Program-made: the position numbers and the translations under genes | Source: CAZHYV01 sp964537055 | GTDB lineage: Bacteria > Myxococcota_A > Polyangia > Palsa-1104 > JAEUJZ01 | Assembly: GCA_964537055.1 (NCBI GenBank) | Contig: CAZHYV010000003.1 | Span: 1-64,000, forward strand | Reading direction: 5' to 3' | Length of the DNA stretch: 64,000 bases | Shown: piece by piece, positions 34,816-43,951 of the stretch | How positions within the stretch are numbered: the first letter of the stretch is position 1 | Layout of the letters: every line of letters starts with the position of its first letter | The notes under the pieces: generated by a model | Database searches by the model: none | What the model saw: only the letters and a program-made list of their open reading frames with translations | What the model was told of the DNA's origin: nothing

Positions 34816-35427
34816 TTACCCCAAGCGGTCCTCTTTCAGGCGGGCCATTTCTTGGTCAAACTCTTTTAACATGGTAGACACTTGTTTAAATTCGGGAGTC
34901 CCTGCCCGTTTTAGCCAATCATAAAGAATACTCTCGGTGGTAGTAACAAGGGCTCCCGCCTGTTCGCACAGAGATAAGCCCCATTCATAATCACCCCGAT
35001 GACGGGCCAACGTAGCGTCATGGGGAATAAACACCGAATATCCTTGTGCCTGAAGATCGCGGGCTGTTTGGAAGATACAAACATGTGTCTCCAGACCACA
35101 AAGAATAACCTGCTTTCTTGCTTGATGGGGTAGTTCTCGGGCCAGGTTTGGATTGGCCCAAGCAGAAAATTCAATTTTTTCAAGCACTTTGGTAGCTGGT
35201 GAAAGCGCATTTCGGATTTCCGGTACCGTTGGTCCCAATCCCTTGGGGTATTGTTCCGAGACCATCACCGGAATCTGTAGCAAATTCGCCGTCTTTACAA
35301 GCGAAACGATCCTCTTTTTGATACAGATGAAGGACTCTGGATGCATGGCCTGGCTGAGCCGTTCCTGCACATCTACGCATAGGATCAAAGATTGCTCAGG
35401 GATAAGTTTTAAAGAGGGGGTACGCAT
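34816..35427 (-). CDS. Isochorismatase-family cysteine hydrolase
   Basis: A 203-residue alpha/beta hydrolase of the isochorismatase fold. The catalytic triad is visible as Asp in LILCVDVQERL, a Lys in ATKVLEKIEFSAW, and the nucleophilic Cys in CGLETHVCIFQTA. This group (YcaC-like) hydrolyses amides or vinyl ethers of unassigned substrates; nicotinamidase and isochorismatase functions are not supported specifically. It is 217 bp upstream of the SDR on the same strand. Confidence 0.85.
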   Translation of the reverse strand: MRTPSLKLIPEQSLILCVDVQERLSQAMHPESFICIKKRIVSLVKTANLLQIPVMVSEQYPKGLGPTVPEIRNALSPATKVLEKIEFSAWANPNLARELPHQARKQVILCGLETHVCIFQTARDLQAQGYSVFIPHDATLARHRGDYEWGLSLCEQAGALVTTTESILYDWLKRAGTPEFKQVSTMLKEFDQEMARLKEDRLG

Positions 35428-35500
35428 AGAAAGACGAAGGCTCCTTATTTTACCTACGTTTGGCTCATTATACCAAAGAATCAGCTAGCCTCCATCTTGT

Positions 35501-36577
35501 TTAGTACTGATAACCAACCATGACCATACCGCCAAAGTAGTGATCCATGGCACTGTGGGCTAGGTGAAAAGCCGCTTGTTCCTCGCTTCTTGTAGAGGCG
35601 GGGAGGCTTTGGCCTAATTGGAAAAAGGTTTGAAAGAACTCGTAAAACCCTGCAAGCCGAAACGTTAAACCCTTCCAAGCGACAATTTCTATGGGAGTGA
35701 CAGCGACCCGGAATCCATACCCATTGGCAGGCCCATACCCGCCCCCTTGAAAACGCCCCTCTTCTGAGGAGGTATCGTGAAACGTTTTTTGCATTTCTCC
35801 GTAGTGAAATACAGCATGCAGGTTTGTCATCAATACAAACCGTAGAGAAAGATTCTTTCTTACGTAATAGGGTATTTGGGTGCCAAGCCCAAACGTAATA
35901 TATTGATACCGTACTTCTGGAAATCCGTGGTCATCCACTCCTAAAATCGGGGGACCCGATCCTACATCGTAGTATTTTTCCTGTTTTTGAAGGGCAAACC
36001 AATGGAATCCGTACTGAAGGCTTGCCAGCAGAGACGGAAGACGTGGGTTTGCTAAAAAGTTGTACCGATAATACAAGCCTCCTTCAAACCGAACCTCTCT
36101 GGTTTCTAAAGATATAGGCGCTTGCCCGCGATAAGCATACGATGAATCAGGCCAAATAACCCAATCGACAAGGGCAGAGAGTCCCAATCCTTGCAAAGCG
36201 TGATGACGATGTCTTGCAAAGGGATACCCTGCTACTTGCAAACGCAACCCACCTGTGATGGAAGGATCAAAGCGAGAGCAGCGGTTTGGGTCATACCGGT
36301 ACACTCGCTTGGTTGGGTCATTTATATTCAAGGAGCTGCCCGCAAAGTTACTACAGGAGAACCGAGGATCCTCTAATTCTTTAAATTCGAAAGCACGTCC
36401 GCTGATAAGAAATCCTGCGCTTGCCTCAACAAAGGGAGAGACGAAACCACTTTCGTTAGGTTCTACAGTGAGCTTGTTTGATTGGGTTAGGTTCTGGTCC
36501 TGAACTGCACCCTGGGCGACGAAGATAAGGAGAAATAGACTACCTAAGATGGGGAAAGTAAAGCTAGCACGTATCAT
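35501..36577 (-). CDS. Predicted outer-membrane beta-barrel protein
   Basis: The ATG at 36577 (MIRASFTFPILGSLFLLIF) gives a signal peptide and 358 residues; the frame extends to 36667 with a Cys-rich non-signal prefix. The mature sequence is rich in alternating aromatic and hydrophobic residues (GLYYRYNFLANPRLP, LRFVLMTNLHAVFHYG) and ends in an aromatic-terminated strand MVMVGYQY, typical of outer-membrane barrels. No family recognised. No clear ribosome-binding site for the chosen start. Confidence 0.65.
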   Translation of the reverse strand: MIRASFTFPILGSLFLLIFVAQGAVQDQNLTQSNKLTVEPNESGFVSPFVEASAGFLISGRAFEFKELEDPRFSCSNFAGSSLNINDPTKRVYRYDPNRCSRFDPSITGGLRLQVAGYPFARHRHHALQGLGLSALVDWVIWPDSSYAYRGQAPISLETREVRFEGGLYYRYNFLANPRLPSLLASLQYGFHWFALQKQEKYYDVGSGPPILGVDDHGFPEVRYQYITFGLGTQIPYYVRKNLSLRFVLMTNLHAVFHYGEMQKTFHDTSSEEGRFQGGGYGPANGYGFRVAVTPIEIVAWKGLTFRLAGFYEFFQTFFQLGQSLPASTRSEEQAAFHLAHSAMDHYFGGMVMVGYQY

Positions 36578-36721
36578 GAGAGGGGCAAAGTAACATGGGC
36601 ACACAAGGGTATGCAAGAGGGTGTTTACATCACAGGCAGCAGACGAAGATGCCTTTAAGCTGGGCAAGAGAAACGAAGCCTTGTAGCTCGTGTTTTCTTT
36701 GGGAGAGGTGAAAGAACAAAC

Positions 36722-37144
36722 CTAGAAACAGAGCCCAAATCCACTCACGCTGCCTTGGCTGGGTGCCGACTTTTCCCTTTGAGCAGCAGCTGTACCCTCA
36801 GCCACCGAATGTACGGTAAAACGAGGACAATTACTTACCGTTTCGTCACCCCCAAGCGGATTGGTAAGAAGACGGCCTTCAAGGTTTGTATAGCTGTAAA
36901 TACCTCCAACACCAGAGCCTGAGGGGGATCTTTGCGGTTGAGTTGCTGAAGGTGCAACAGGTTGTGCTTGAGCATCGACCGAAGCGGGTGTCTCTGGATC
37001 GTCTGATGGTACTTCAACAAGCTTATCTAAATCCCAGCGGGGCTCTGCATAAGGAACCTCGGATTTGGTGTGTTCGACACAACCAATCGTCATCATTGTT
37101 CCAATAGCTGCAATCAGAGAAAATTTTGTAAATAAAGTTTTCAT
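36722..37144 (-). CDS. Predicted lipoprotein, 140 residues
   Basis: The signal MKTLFTKFSLIAAIGTMMTIGC ends in the lipobox TIGC. The mature part has a Pro/Ala/Gln-rich linker (about 50-75) and a C-terminal region with two Cys (VSNCPRF and GLCF), possibly a disulfide. AAGGAG precedes the ATG at optimal spacing. Function unknown. The 237-bp gap to the OmpA-family stop (37145-37381) shows nothing recognisable. Confidence 0.72.
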   Translation of the reverse strand: MKTLFTKFSLIAAIGTMMTIGCVEHTKSEVPYAEPRWDLDKLVEVPSDDPETPASVDAQAQPVAPSATQPQRSPSGSGVGGIYSYTNLEGRLLTNPLGGDETVSNCPRFTVHSVAEGTAAAQREKSAPSQGSVSGFGLCF

Positions 37145-37381
37145 AGAGTCTCCTTAAAACTGGTGTTTGATGGCATCCAATACCAAGGTGGCATTGAAAA
37201 CCTCATCTGCCTACATGTATTATTAGGTGGTTTAATGTAAATGCAAGAGGGTAAACTTGGTTCGATAAAAATCTGTAAGGAAATCAATAGCTAAGAAGAA
37301 AATTTTCCGAAGCCGAGGCCATCCTTTAAGGAGAGGTAGGGCAATCCAGTGGAAGCTGCTTATTTGGCATGGAAGCTTTGC

Positions 37382-38851
37382 TCACTTTGGTTTACTTGCA
37401 CAACGGTTTATATTGAGAGGCTGCCCCTCCTCTTGAACAATGACAAATTCGACCCTACGGTTTTGGGCCCGCTGTTCTTCTGTATCGTTTGAAGAAATGG
37501 GACAGTGAAATCCAAATCCTTCTGCGGTCAGGCGAGTCTCCTCAACCCCTTGGCTAACAAGGTAGGCCTTAACAGCTTGGGCTCGTCTTAGGGACAGGCT
37601 TACGTTAGCTGTCTCTGTCCCTACGTTATCTGTATGACCCTCAATGCGTATTAGTTTTATCTTGGGGTAATTACGTAAAAGTTCTGCTACCTTATTGAGA
37701 AGGGGATAATCCTCAGGTCGAATGGTATCTTGACCAAAAGACAAAAAGGTTTTTTGGTTGATTTGGATTTTTTGCTCTTTTAACTCAACCAGTGGTACAG
37801 GAGGCATAAGTTTGTTCTGTAAAGGCGCTGCAGGAGAAGGAATCGCCGTCGAAGGTGACCATGCCCAGGAAATTCCAGCGAATGCTCTCACGGTGGGCGC
37901 TCCATACCCATGGTTAAGGCCCATTCCTACTCCTGCAAAAAACGAAAACTGTTTGTGGAGCGCTTTTAATGATAACAGAGCTTCTGCTGGGTTATGGTGG
38001 CTATCCCCTAGAGGGGTATGTGCTTTCCCAGAGATTTCCCCCACAAGATAAATGGCGTTTGGCCCTTTGTGAAATGCTTCTACCTGGAGGCCGAAGCCAT
38101 AAAGCAAAGCATGCCCTGTGTGATAGTCCCCGAAGTATTCTTGGGCAGCAAACAGTCCGCCTAGGTTCATAGCGAGCAGAAAGCGCTTATAACCAAGGTG
38201 GAGTGTCAATTTGGCTGAAAATCGGGGGAGAGGAGAACCAGTGTTAAAAATTGTACCTGTAGGCAGACTCAGGTCTCCAAGCAAACCAACACCGAAAGAG
38301 ACATTTTTATTTTTCCAAGAGGAAGAAAGGCTGCTATCGAAGAAAACTCCTTTAATAGAAATGTGAGCGTCTTCGAATCCAGCTAAGGAACGATCCCCAG
38401 GAACGTAATCCCATTCATTTTCGATGGTTCCAAATCTTTGGTAAAGTGTCACCGGAAGAGAAAACCCGAATTGGAGTCGTCTGAACAGAGAAAGTGAGAA
38501 TGCCATTTGTGCCGAAAGGCGGTGGTCTAGGGCATTGAGCAACGAATCTTGTGTATTATACTGCCCAACAGGCAGATAGGCATAATGGAAGAAAATTTGA
38601 GGTGCTACCTCAAGGTGAGGTCCTACCCTCCCCAAGTCTACGGTCAGCATTCTCCCTGTCCCAAGGGCAGGGTGAAATAAATTTACATCCACGGCAAACG
38701 CAGAAAAAGGAAGCCTTAGCATGTACAGAAAAGAAAACATCCAAAATAACTGAGAAGCTCTCTTACCTAGGCAAAATGGCCGGAATGTCCTCTTGCCAAT
38801 TTGGGATTGACGAGAAGGGCCCTTAGAAAAATTACTAATGGCATACATCAT
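37382..38851 (-). CDS. OmpA-family outer-membrane protein
   Basis: The ATG at 38851 has AAGGA 8 nt upstream (489 residues); a TTG at 38857 is also in frame. A long basic N-region leads to a signal ending near SAFA. Residues about 55-330 are beta-barrel-like. The C-terminal OmpA domain (about 375-475) carries LIRIEGHTDNVG, LSLRRAQAVKAYLVSQGV and RRVEFVI, the peptidoglycan-binding motif set. The protein should anchor the outer membrane to the cell wall. Confidence 0.85.
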   Translation of the reverse strand: MMYAISNFSKGPSRQSQIGKRTFRPFCLGKRASQLFWMFSFLYMLRLPFSAFAVDVNLFHPALGTGRMLTVDLGRVGPHLEVAPQIFFHYAYLPVGQYNTQDSLLNALDHRLSAQMAFSLSLFRRLQFGFSLPVTLYQRFGTIENEWDYVPGDRSLAGFEDAHISIKGVFFDSSLSSSWKNKNVSFGVGLLGDLSLPTGTIFNTGSPLPRFSAKLTLHLGYKRFLLAMNLGGLFAAQEYFGDYHTGHALLYGFGLQVEAFHKGPNAIYLVGEISGKAHTPLGDSHHNPAEALLSLKALHKQFSFFAGVGMGLNHGYGAPTVRAFAGISWAWSPSTAIPSPAAPLQNKLMPPVPLVELKEQKIQINQKTFLSFGQDTIRPEDYPLLNKVAELLRNYPKIKLIRIEGHTDNVGTETANVSLSLRRAQAVKAYLVSQGVEETRLTAEGFGFHCPISSNDTEEQRAQNRRVEFVIVQEEGQPLNINRCASKPK

Positions 38852-38959
38852 GAGCAAATTCCTTCACAGGTTTTCGTGGTATGCTTACGTAATTGATAGG
38901 GATTGTAAAGCAGAAACAGAAATTCTCTTCCTTGCGTCGGAATATGCTATAAGCCAAAC

Positions 38960-41425
38960 ATGCATCTATTAAAAATGATGAAAGATTTTTTAACACTTAT
39001 CCCTTTGGTTGTTCTCTTTTTTACCTGTGAGAAGCCACGGACAGCGATACATATCCATCTTGAGAATCTCCCTTCTGACGCGAAATCTTTGTACCTGTGT
39101 ACCGTCGTGAACGGGCAGATAAAGGCAACGATGATAAACTCGTCTCTCGAAAATTTTACATTGGAGCTTCCTTTGCCCGAGCATTTCTCAGAAACGTTGG
39201 ACTTCTTCTTTGCCATCGAAGGAGAAGATGGATGCTCAAACACGATTGCAGAGCAGCAGATCAAACTAACTGAAGGAATTGGAAAAGCAAGTGTTCCTCT
39301 GCACTCTTTGGGGAGTACCCCTGCCTGTCGGCTTGTGGTAGAAAGGCAAGGGTTAGGAAAGGGCGAAGTGATTGTTACCCCCACTGTAACCAACCCTGTT
39401 TGTGGAGGGCAGGTCTACTTCGTCCCTCAAGGGGCACAAGCTAGCATTGAGGCAAGAACAGGGCCCAATTCACATTTTGCGGGATGGGAAGGTGCCTGCG
39501 CAGATAGCTCGACCAGCATCTGCTCTTTAGGAAGGATTGAGAGATCTGCCTCGGTGACTGCTCAATTTCATCTGGGAATTTGTACTTCTCCCTCTTTCTG
39601 TTGGGAACATCCTCTCCCGCAAGGTCATCCACTCACCTCTGTATGGGGACCTCCTAATAAGAATGAAGTTTGGACCGTGGGAAGAAATGGCTTAGTCTTG
39701 CGTAAAAACGAAGCGGGATGGGTGTGGATGGATGCTGGGATCAAGGAAGATCTTGCCTCGATTTCAGGGAGCGATGACACAAATATTTGGGTTGTGGGAT
39801 CCAGGGGGTTGATTCGCCATTTTAACGGACAAACCTGGGAAGCTTTGCCAGGCAGTAACGTGACAAACGAATCTTTGCAGGATGTATTTGGGCAATTCCC
39901 TGACGTGGTTTGGATGGTAGGGGATAAATCCGCTGTGGTTCGAGGCACAAAGCTAGACCGAGGTTGGACAGACTGGAAACTGGTCCCACCAAACTTGCTA
40001 GCGGCAAAGGATTATAGCCGAATTTTTGGCCTCACGAAAAATGAAATCTTTGCCACGGATACGACAGGCGAGATCTTTCAGGGAAATGGGCTTGCCTGGG
40101 TGATGAATCCCATCGCCACTTGCCCTGGAAAGATACTGGGGCTGTGGGGTCTGGACCAGTCCGGGATTTCTAAATTGTGGTTGACCGGAGAACAGGGCGC
40201 CATCTTCCACGAAACTGGAAAGACCTGTACGCGAGTCGCATCATTAGGAGATTCTTCCTTCGTTAGTATTTTTGGGACCTCCGCGGATACAATTTGGGCA
40301 GTGGGAGAAAAGGGAACCATTGCTGGGAAGACAGCTGGAACATGGCAGACGGTAACAAGTCCTGTCAAAACGGCACTTTCCGGAGTTTGGGGTCAAAGCC
40401 AACAAGGGTTTTACGCGGTCGGAGACCAAGGCGTGATTCTACAGAACCAAGGGGGTGCCTGGAAGTATGACGAGGGCACCCAAGACCCTGAGCAAATTTT
40501 GCCCAGGGTCTCTTTAAACGCCATTGCTGGATCGGATGAGAAGCACCTTCGCATTGTGGGAAATGATGGGTTGATTCTGCATTGGACGGGGATACGATGG
40601 CAGATGGAATTGAATCCAGATCCTAACAAGCGTTCTCTCTATGGTCTTTGGTCGGATGAGAAAGAAGGATTGGCTGTTGGAGATCAAGGGGTGATCCTGC
40701 ACCGTGAAGAGGGGAAGGGGTGGGAGATAATCGCAAGCCCAAGTCAAAAGCCTCTTTATGCAATCATTAAGGGAACAAGGGTACAACCGGAAATACCCGT
40801 GCTTGATAAAAATGAACATTTTATGACCGCCGGAGAAAAAGATACTTATCTTGCCGACAGTCCTCCCAAACCAGCGATTATCTGGAGCAAAAATTTAACT
40901 CGAAAGACGGATTGGTCCCAGGTGACTCCCAATAGCTCGCACGAGCGGTTTTATACTTTGTGGACGGATGGAACTTCTTTTTGTGCAGGCGGAGATACCA
41001 GAGCCACCGAGACCAATGTTCTCTGCAGTGGAACGTTTGGCTCATCTCCGTTAGCGTTCCAAGACACTCCTGAGAGGCAAACAACTTCGATTTACACTCT
41101 TTTTGGGACAGGTCCGTCCGATCTTTGGGCTGCCGGGACGGGGTATGTATTTCACCGAAAAGGAGGCAACGGGGGCAGTCCAGCCGATTGGGAGCTGATC
41201 AAAACAGCAGCAGGAGAGAAGTACCGAGCTGGGTGTCGCGTTGGGGATGTAGTTTGGCTTGTCGGAGATCAAGGGATCATCAGGAGGTATGGAATTTCAG
41301 GAAAGGTGTGGACTGAAGTCCCAAGCGGAATAACAAGTGATCTCCACGGCATTTGGTGTAACCAAAAAGGAACGGTCCTTATCGTTGGAGATAAAGGAAC
41401 CATCTTAAGAAATCGTATTCCCTAA
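38960..41425 (+). CDS. Double beta-propeller lipoprotein
   Basis: An 821-residue protein with a signal ending in FFTC (predicted lipidation). Residues about 130-210 form a Cys-containing domain (AGWEGACADSSTSICSLG, as in bacterial repeat domains). From about 225 on, some 14 divergent units of about 40 residues follow a pattern like WG-x6-W-x-VG-x2-G-x-I. Clear examples are SIFGTSADTIWAVGEKGTI and GVWGQSQQGFYAVGDQGVI. Fourteen units would fill two seven-bladed propellers. Such proteins are common in myxobacteria, cell-surface, of unknown ligand. Confidence 0.75.
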   Translation: MHLLKMMKDFLTLIPLVVLFFTCEKPRTAIHIHLENLPSDAKSLYLCTVVNGQIKATMINSSLENFTLELPLPEHFSETLDFFFAIEGEDGCSNTIAEQQIKLTEGIGKASVPLHSLGSTPACRLVVERQGLGKGEVIVTPTVTNPVCGGQVYFVPQGAQASIEARTGPNSHFAGWEGACADSSTSICSLGRIERSASVTAQFHLGICTSPSFCWEHPLPQGHPLTSVWGPPNKNEVWTVGRNGLVLRKNEAGWVWMDAGIKEDLASISGSDDTNIWVVGSRGLIRHFNGQTWEALPGSNVTNESLQDVFGQFPDVVWMVGDKSAVVRGTKLDRGWTDWKLVPPNLLAAKDYSRIFGLTKNEIFATDTTGEIFQGNGLAWVMNPIATCPGKILGLWGLDQSGISKLWLTGEQGAIFHETGKTCTRVASLGDSSFVSIFGTSADTIWAVGEKGTIAGKTAGTWQTVTSPVKTALSGVWGQSQQGFYAVGDQGVILQNQGGAWKYDEGTQDPEQILPRVSLNAIAGSDEKHLRIVGNDGLILHWTGIRWQMELNPDPNKRSLYGLWSDEKEGLAVGDQGVILHREEGKGWEIIASPSQKPLYAIIKGTRVQPEIPVLDKNEHFMTAGEKDTYLADSPPKPAIIWSKNLTRKTDWSQVTPNSSHERFYTLWTDGTSFCAGGDTRATETNVLCSGTFGSSPLAFQDTPERQTTSIYTLFGTGPSDLWAAGTGYVFHRKGGNGGSPADWELIKTAAGEKYRAGCRVGDVVWLVGDQGIIRRYGISGKVWTEVPSGITSDLHGIWCNQKGTVLIVGDKGTILRNRIP

Positions 41426-41450
41426 CATAAAATTCTTCTAAGGTAACGTT

Positions 41451-41789
41451 ATGGCTTTTTTTCGAACTTTTCTTCTCTTGCTTTTTTCAAATATGCTTAT
41501 GACCTTTGCTTGGTACGGCCATTTAAAATTCTTTAAAGAACGGCCTTTATGGTGGGTCATTTTGGTGTCTTGGGGAATTGCTTTTTTTGAGTACTGCTTA
41601 GCGGTTCCTGCAAACCGTTTCGCCCACGGGGCATTTAGCGTATTTCAGCTTAAGATTCTTCAAGAGGCGCTGGCCATAGCCGTCTTTATCGTATTTGCGT
41701 GGATCATCATGAAAGAGCCACTCAAATGGAACTACGCTGTAAGCTTTGGGTGTGTCTTATTAGCGGTCTTTTTTGCGTTCCGGTTTTAA
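41451..41789 (+). CDS. DUF486 small membrane protein (DMT-like)
   Basis: A 112-residue inner-membrane protein with four hydrophobic segments. The signature WGIAFFEYCLAVPANRFAHG with FSVFQLKILQEALA and a final FAWIIMKEPLKWNY segment matches DUF486, a half-size relative of DMT transporters. Substrate unknown. AGGT lies upstream of the ATG. Confidence 0.88.
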   Translation: MAFFRTFLLLLFSNMLMTFAWYGHLKFFKERPLWWVILVSWGIAFFEYCLAVPANRFAHGAFSVFQLKILQEALAIAVFIVFAWIIMKEPLKWNYAVSFGCVLLAVFFAFRF

Positions 41790-41795
41790 CACACG

Positions 41796-42170
41796 CTAGA
41801 ATTTTTCTATCGTATTTTGGTCATAAACCATTGCCCATTTTCCAAAAATATATCGAAACCAAAAAGAAATACGTAAATGCAAAACAAAAGGTTGTCCCTC
41901 TGCATCGGTATTTTGGTAAATAGCCTGGATTGAACCCACCGCAAGATCGGTGGATTCGATGTTCGAAATTACTTTATACTGAAACGAACCCGTGCTCCCA
42001 TGAAACCAGGCTTCTTGAATTTTTAAAAAGGCCGGAAGGTTGTCAATATATCCTTGCGGAAGAAGTGCCCCGATAAATGCATGTTCATCAAGCATCGAAA
42101 CAAAAGTATCCCACTGTTTTTGTGAAACTGCTTTCAGAAATCGTTCAAATGCGACTGAAAAAGGCTCCAT
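41796..42170 (-). CDS. NTF2/SnoaL-like fold protein
   Basis: A 124-residue single-domain protein with the NTF2-like layout: an N-terminal helix (FERFLKAVSQKQWDTFVSML), DEHAFIGALLP, and paired beta strands with FVLHLRISFWFRYIFGKWAMVYDQN at the end. Members bind or transform small molecules; the pocket chemistry is not deducible. It is convergent with the DUF486 gene, with stops 6 bp apart. Confidence 0.7.
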   Translation of the reverse strand: MEPFSVAFERFLKAVSQKQWDTFVSMLDEHAFIGALLPQGYIDNLPAFLKIQEAWFHGSTGSFQYKVISNIESTDLAVGSIQAIYQNTDAEGQPFVLHLRISFWFRYIFGKWAMVYDQNTIEKF

Positions 42171-42255
42171 GCTCTTTCTCCATTTTGGTTAGTAGCTGCC
42201 CCTAGCATGAGGTTAAATCCTAAATTCGGGCTTCTGTTTTCGTCAAGATTACGTT

Positions 42256-42281
42256 AAAACCTCTCATTAAGAGAAGGTTTT
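42256..42281 (+). promoter_or_regulatory. Hairpin burying the truB ribosome-binding site
   Basis: AAAACCT (42256-42262) pairs with AGGTTTT (42275-42281) and CTC (42263-42265) with GAG (42271-42273), with A42274 bulged and a 5-nt loop. The AGAAGG Shine-Dalgarno lies within the 3' arm and the stem ends directly at the ATG, so folding should block initiation. Confidence 0.5.
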
Positions 42282-43238
42282 ATGCCAGACGGAATCATTA
42301 TTATTGATAAACCCAAAGGGCCTACCTCCTTTGAAGTTGTGAAGTGGGTGCGGAAACTTACTTCGATAAAACGGGTTGGACATGCGGGCACCCTAGATCC
42401 GATGGCCAGCGGTGTCCTTACCGTTTGTGTGGGGGAGGCAACTAAGCTTGTCCCATATTTTATGGATTCCGAGAAAGAGTATGAAGCAACGATCTATCTT
42501 GGAATAACGACCGATACAGACGATGCGGCACCTGAGGCAAAAGTTCTTAGTAGGGCCCCTGTTGAAAAAGTCACGGCTCTGCCTTTTGAAAAGATCCGAA
42601 CAGAATTGCAAAGTTTTGTGGGTTGGTATGAACAACGTCCTCCTGCATTTTCAGCGCTTAAGGTTGACGGAAAGAGGCTTTACGAGGAGGCTCGTTCTGC
42701 AAGGACCGAAGAAGAAAAAGAGGCATTGTCACAGCATGTATTATTGAAACAGAGGCGCGTATGGATCCAATCGATAAAAATCATGGAATTGTCTCTTCCC
42801 GAAATAAAAGTGCATATCACTTGTGGGAAAGGCACCTATATCCGATCGGTTGCACGTGATCTAGGTGAAAAGCTAAGGGTAGGGGCGCATCTTAAGGAAC
42901 TACGTAGGACGAGGGTGGGACCTTTTACAACAGACCAAGCCATTCCTTATCAATGTAAAATTCCTCCATCGGAAGGTCACCTAACCCTTCTGCCTTTGGC
43001 ACGGGCGGTTTCTCATCTTCCTAAGATTGTGGTTCCCCTTGCCGCTGTCAAAAAGATCCAAAATGGGTCAAAGACGGGTGTTAAGTTGATGCGTGAACAG
43101 TTTCAAAAGATGTTTGAATCTGCGGAAAAAAACGAGCAGCCGATTGCACTTTTCAACGAAAAAGATGATCTTCTTGCAATTTTGGTGTATGAAGAGAATT
43201 CATGGAAAATTGGCAGAGGATTTTATCGTTCTTATTGA
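42282..43238 (+). CDS. truB: tRNA pseudouridine-55 synthase
   Basis: A 318-residue enzyme that isomerises U55 of the tRNA T loop. Motifs are IIIDKPKGPTSF, VGHAGTLDPMASGVL with the catalytic Asp, and a later GKGTYIRSVARDLG and LKELRRTRVGPF. The C-terminal 80 residues match a PUA-like tail. It is followed by rpsO and pnp, the classic gene order. Translation may be controlled by the hairpin at 42256-42281. Confidence 0.95.
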   Translation: MPDGIIIIDKPKGPTSFEVVKWVRKLTSIKRVGHAGTLDPMASGVLTVCVGEATKLVPYFMDSEKEYEATIYLGITTDTDDAAPEAKVLSRAPVEKVTALPFEKIRTELQSFVGWYEQRPPAFSALKVDGKRLYEEARSARTEEEKEALSQHVLLKQRRVWIQSIKIMELSLPEIKVHITCGKGTYIRSVARDLGEKLRVGAHLKELRRTRVGPFTTDQAIPYQCKIPPSEGHLTLLPLARAVSHLPKIVVPLAAVKKIQNGSKTGVKLMREQFQKMFESAEKNEQPIALFNEKDDLLAILVYEENSWKIGRGFYRSY

Positions 43239-43280
43239 CATCTACTGATTCCTTTGCAAAAACTAATACGTAAATAAAAA

Positions 43281-43298
43281 GAACGAACAGAACGAACA
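43281..43298 (+). repeat. Two tandem 9-bp units before rpsO
   Basis: GAACGAACA occurs twice in tandem immediately before the AGGAG of rpsO. It may be part of the S15 mRNA leader or chance. Confidence 0.4.
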
Positions 43299-43312
43299 GG
43301 AGTTTGATTCAA

Positions 43313-43582
43313 ATGAGTTTAGCGACACAACGCAAACAGGACGTTGTTAAAAAATATGCAAAACATGAAACAGATACAGGATCGGCAGAAGTACAGGTAG
43401 CCCTTCTTAGCGAAAGAATTGCTTATCTTACTGAGCATCTAAAGTCTCATGGAAAAGATCACGGATCCCGTCGAGGGTTACTCAAATTGGTAGGACAAAG
43501 GCGGCGGATGCTAGATTATTTACAGCAAAAAAGCGACAACCGCTATCGGTCTCTGATTTCAAGTTTAGGACTGCGAAAGTAA
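43313..43582 (+). CDS. rpsO: 30S ribosomal protein S15
   Basis: An 89-residue primary 16S rRNA-binding protein of the small subunit. The family signature is complete: HETDTGSAEVQVALLSERI, LTEHLKSHGKDHGSRRGLL and RRRMLDYLQ. The frame opens at a TTG at 43304, but AGGAG fits the ATG at 43313. S15 represses its own mRNA in other bacteria; whether this leader does is unknown. Confidence 0.97.
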   Translation: MSLATQRKQDVVKKYAKHETDTGSAEVQVALLSERIAYLTEHLKSHGKDHGSRRGLLKLVGQRRRMLDYLQQKSDNRYRSLISSLGLRK

Positions 43583-43626
43583 CCTGCTTGGTCCGTTTCT
43601 GAATTTTCTCACAACCCTCATCCTCT

Positions 43627-43645
43627 GAGAAGAATACTTCTCTTT
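43627..43645 (+). terminator. Weak terminator-like hairpin after rpsO
   Basis: GAGAAG (43627-43632), loop AATA, CTTCTC (43637-43642), then TTT, 45 nt past the rpsO stop. The 369-bp gap 43583-43951 also contains a 7-codon micro-frame with GAGGAG ahead of it (around 43730-43760) but no proper gene. Confidence 0.35.
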
Positions 43646-43951
43646 GGCATTGAACTATGCGATTCGGATCTCCTCTTAAAACCAAGCAAACGCCAACCAA
43701 GTGGATGGATTGATTTCATGGTTGAGGAGATTTATTATGAAAGCGGATCGGTTTCCATAATCGTTCCTCCTGATTGGTTTTATACATTGTAATGCTTAGA
43801 TGAAGGTAGAAATTAGAGAAGAGAAGCGGAGACCTGAGAGCTTTACCTCCAGATTAGGTGAAGATGGCGCATGGAATCTATCTGTGTGCAAGTCCAAACA
43901 AGTTTGCCTTCTTGTCACCCTTTCTCTGGAATTATCAAAATAGGAGTTTTT

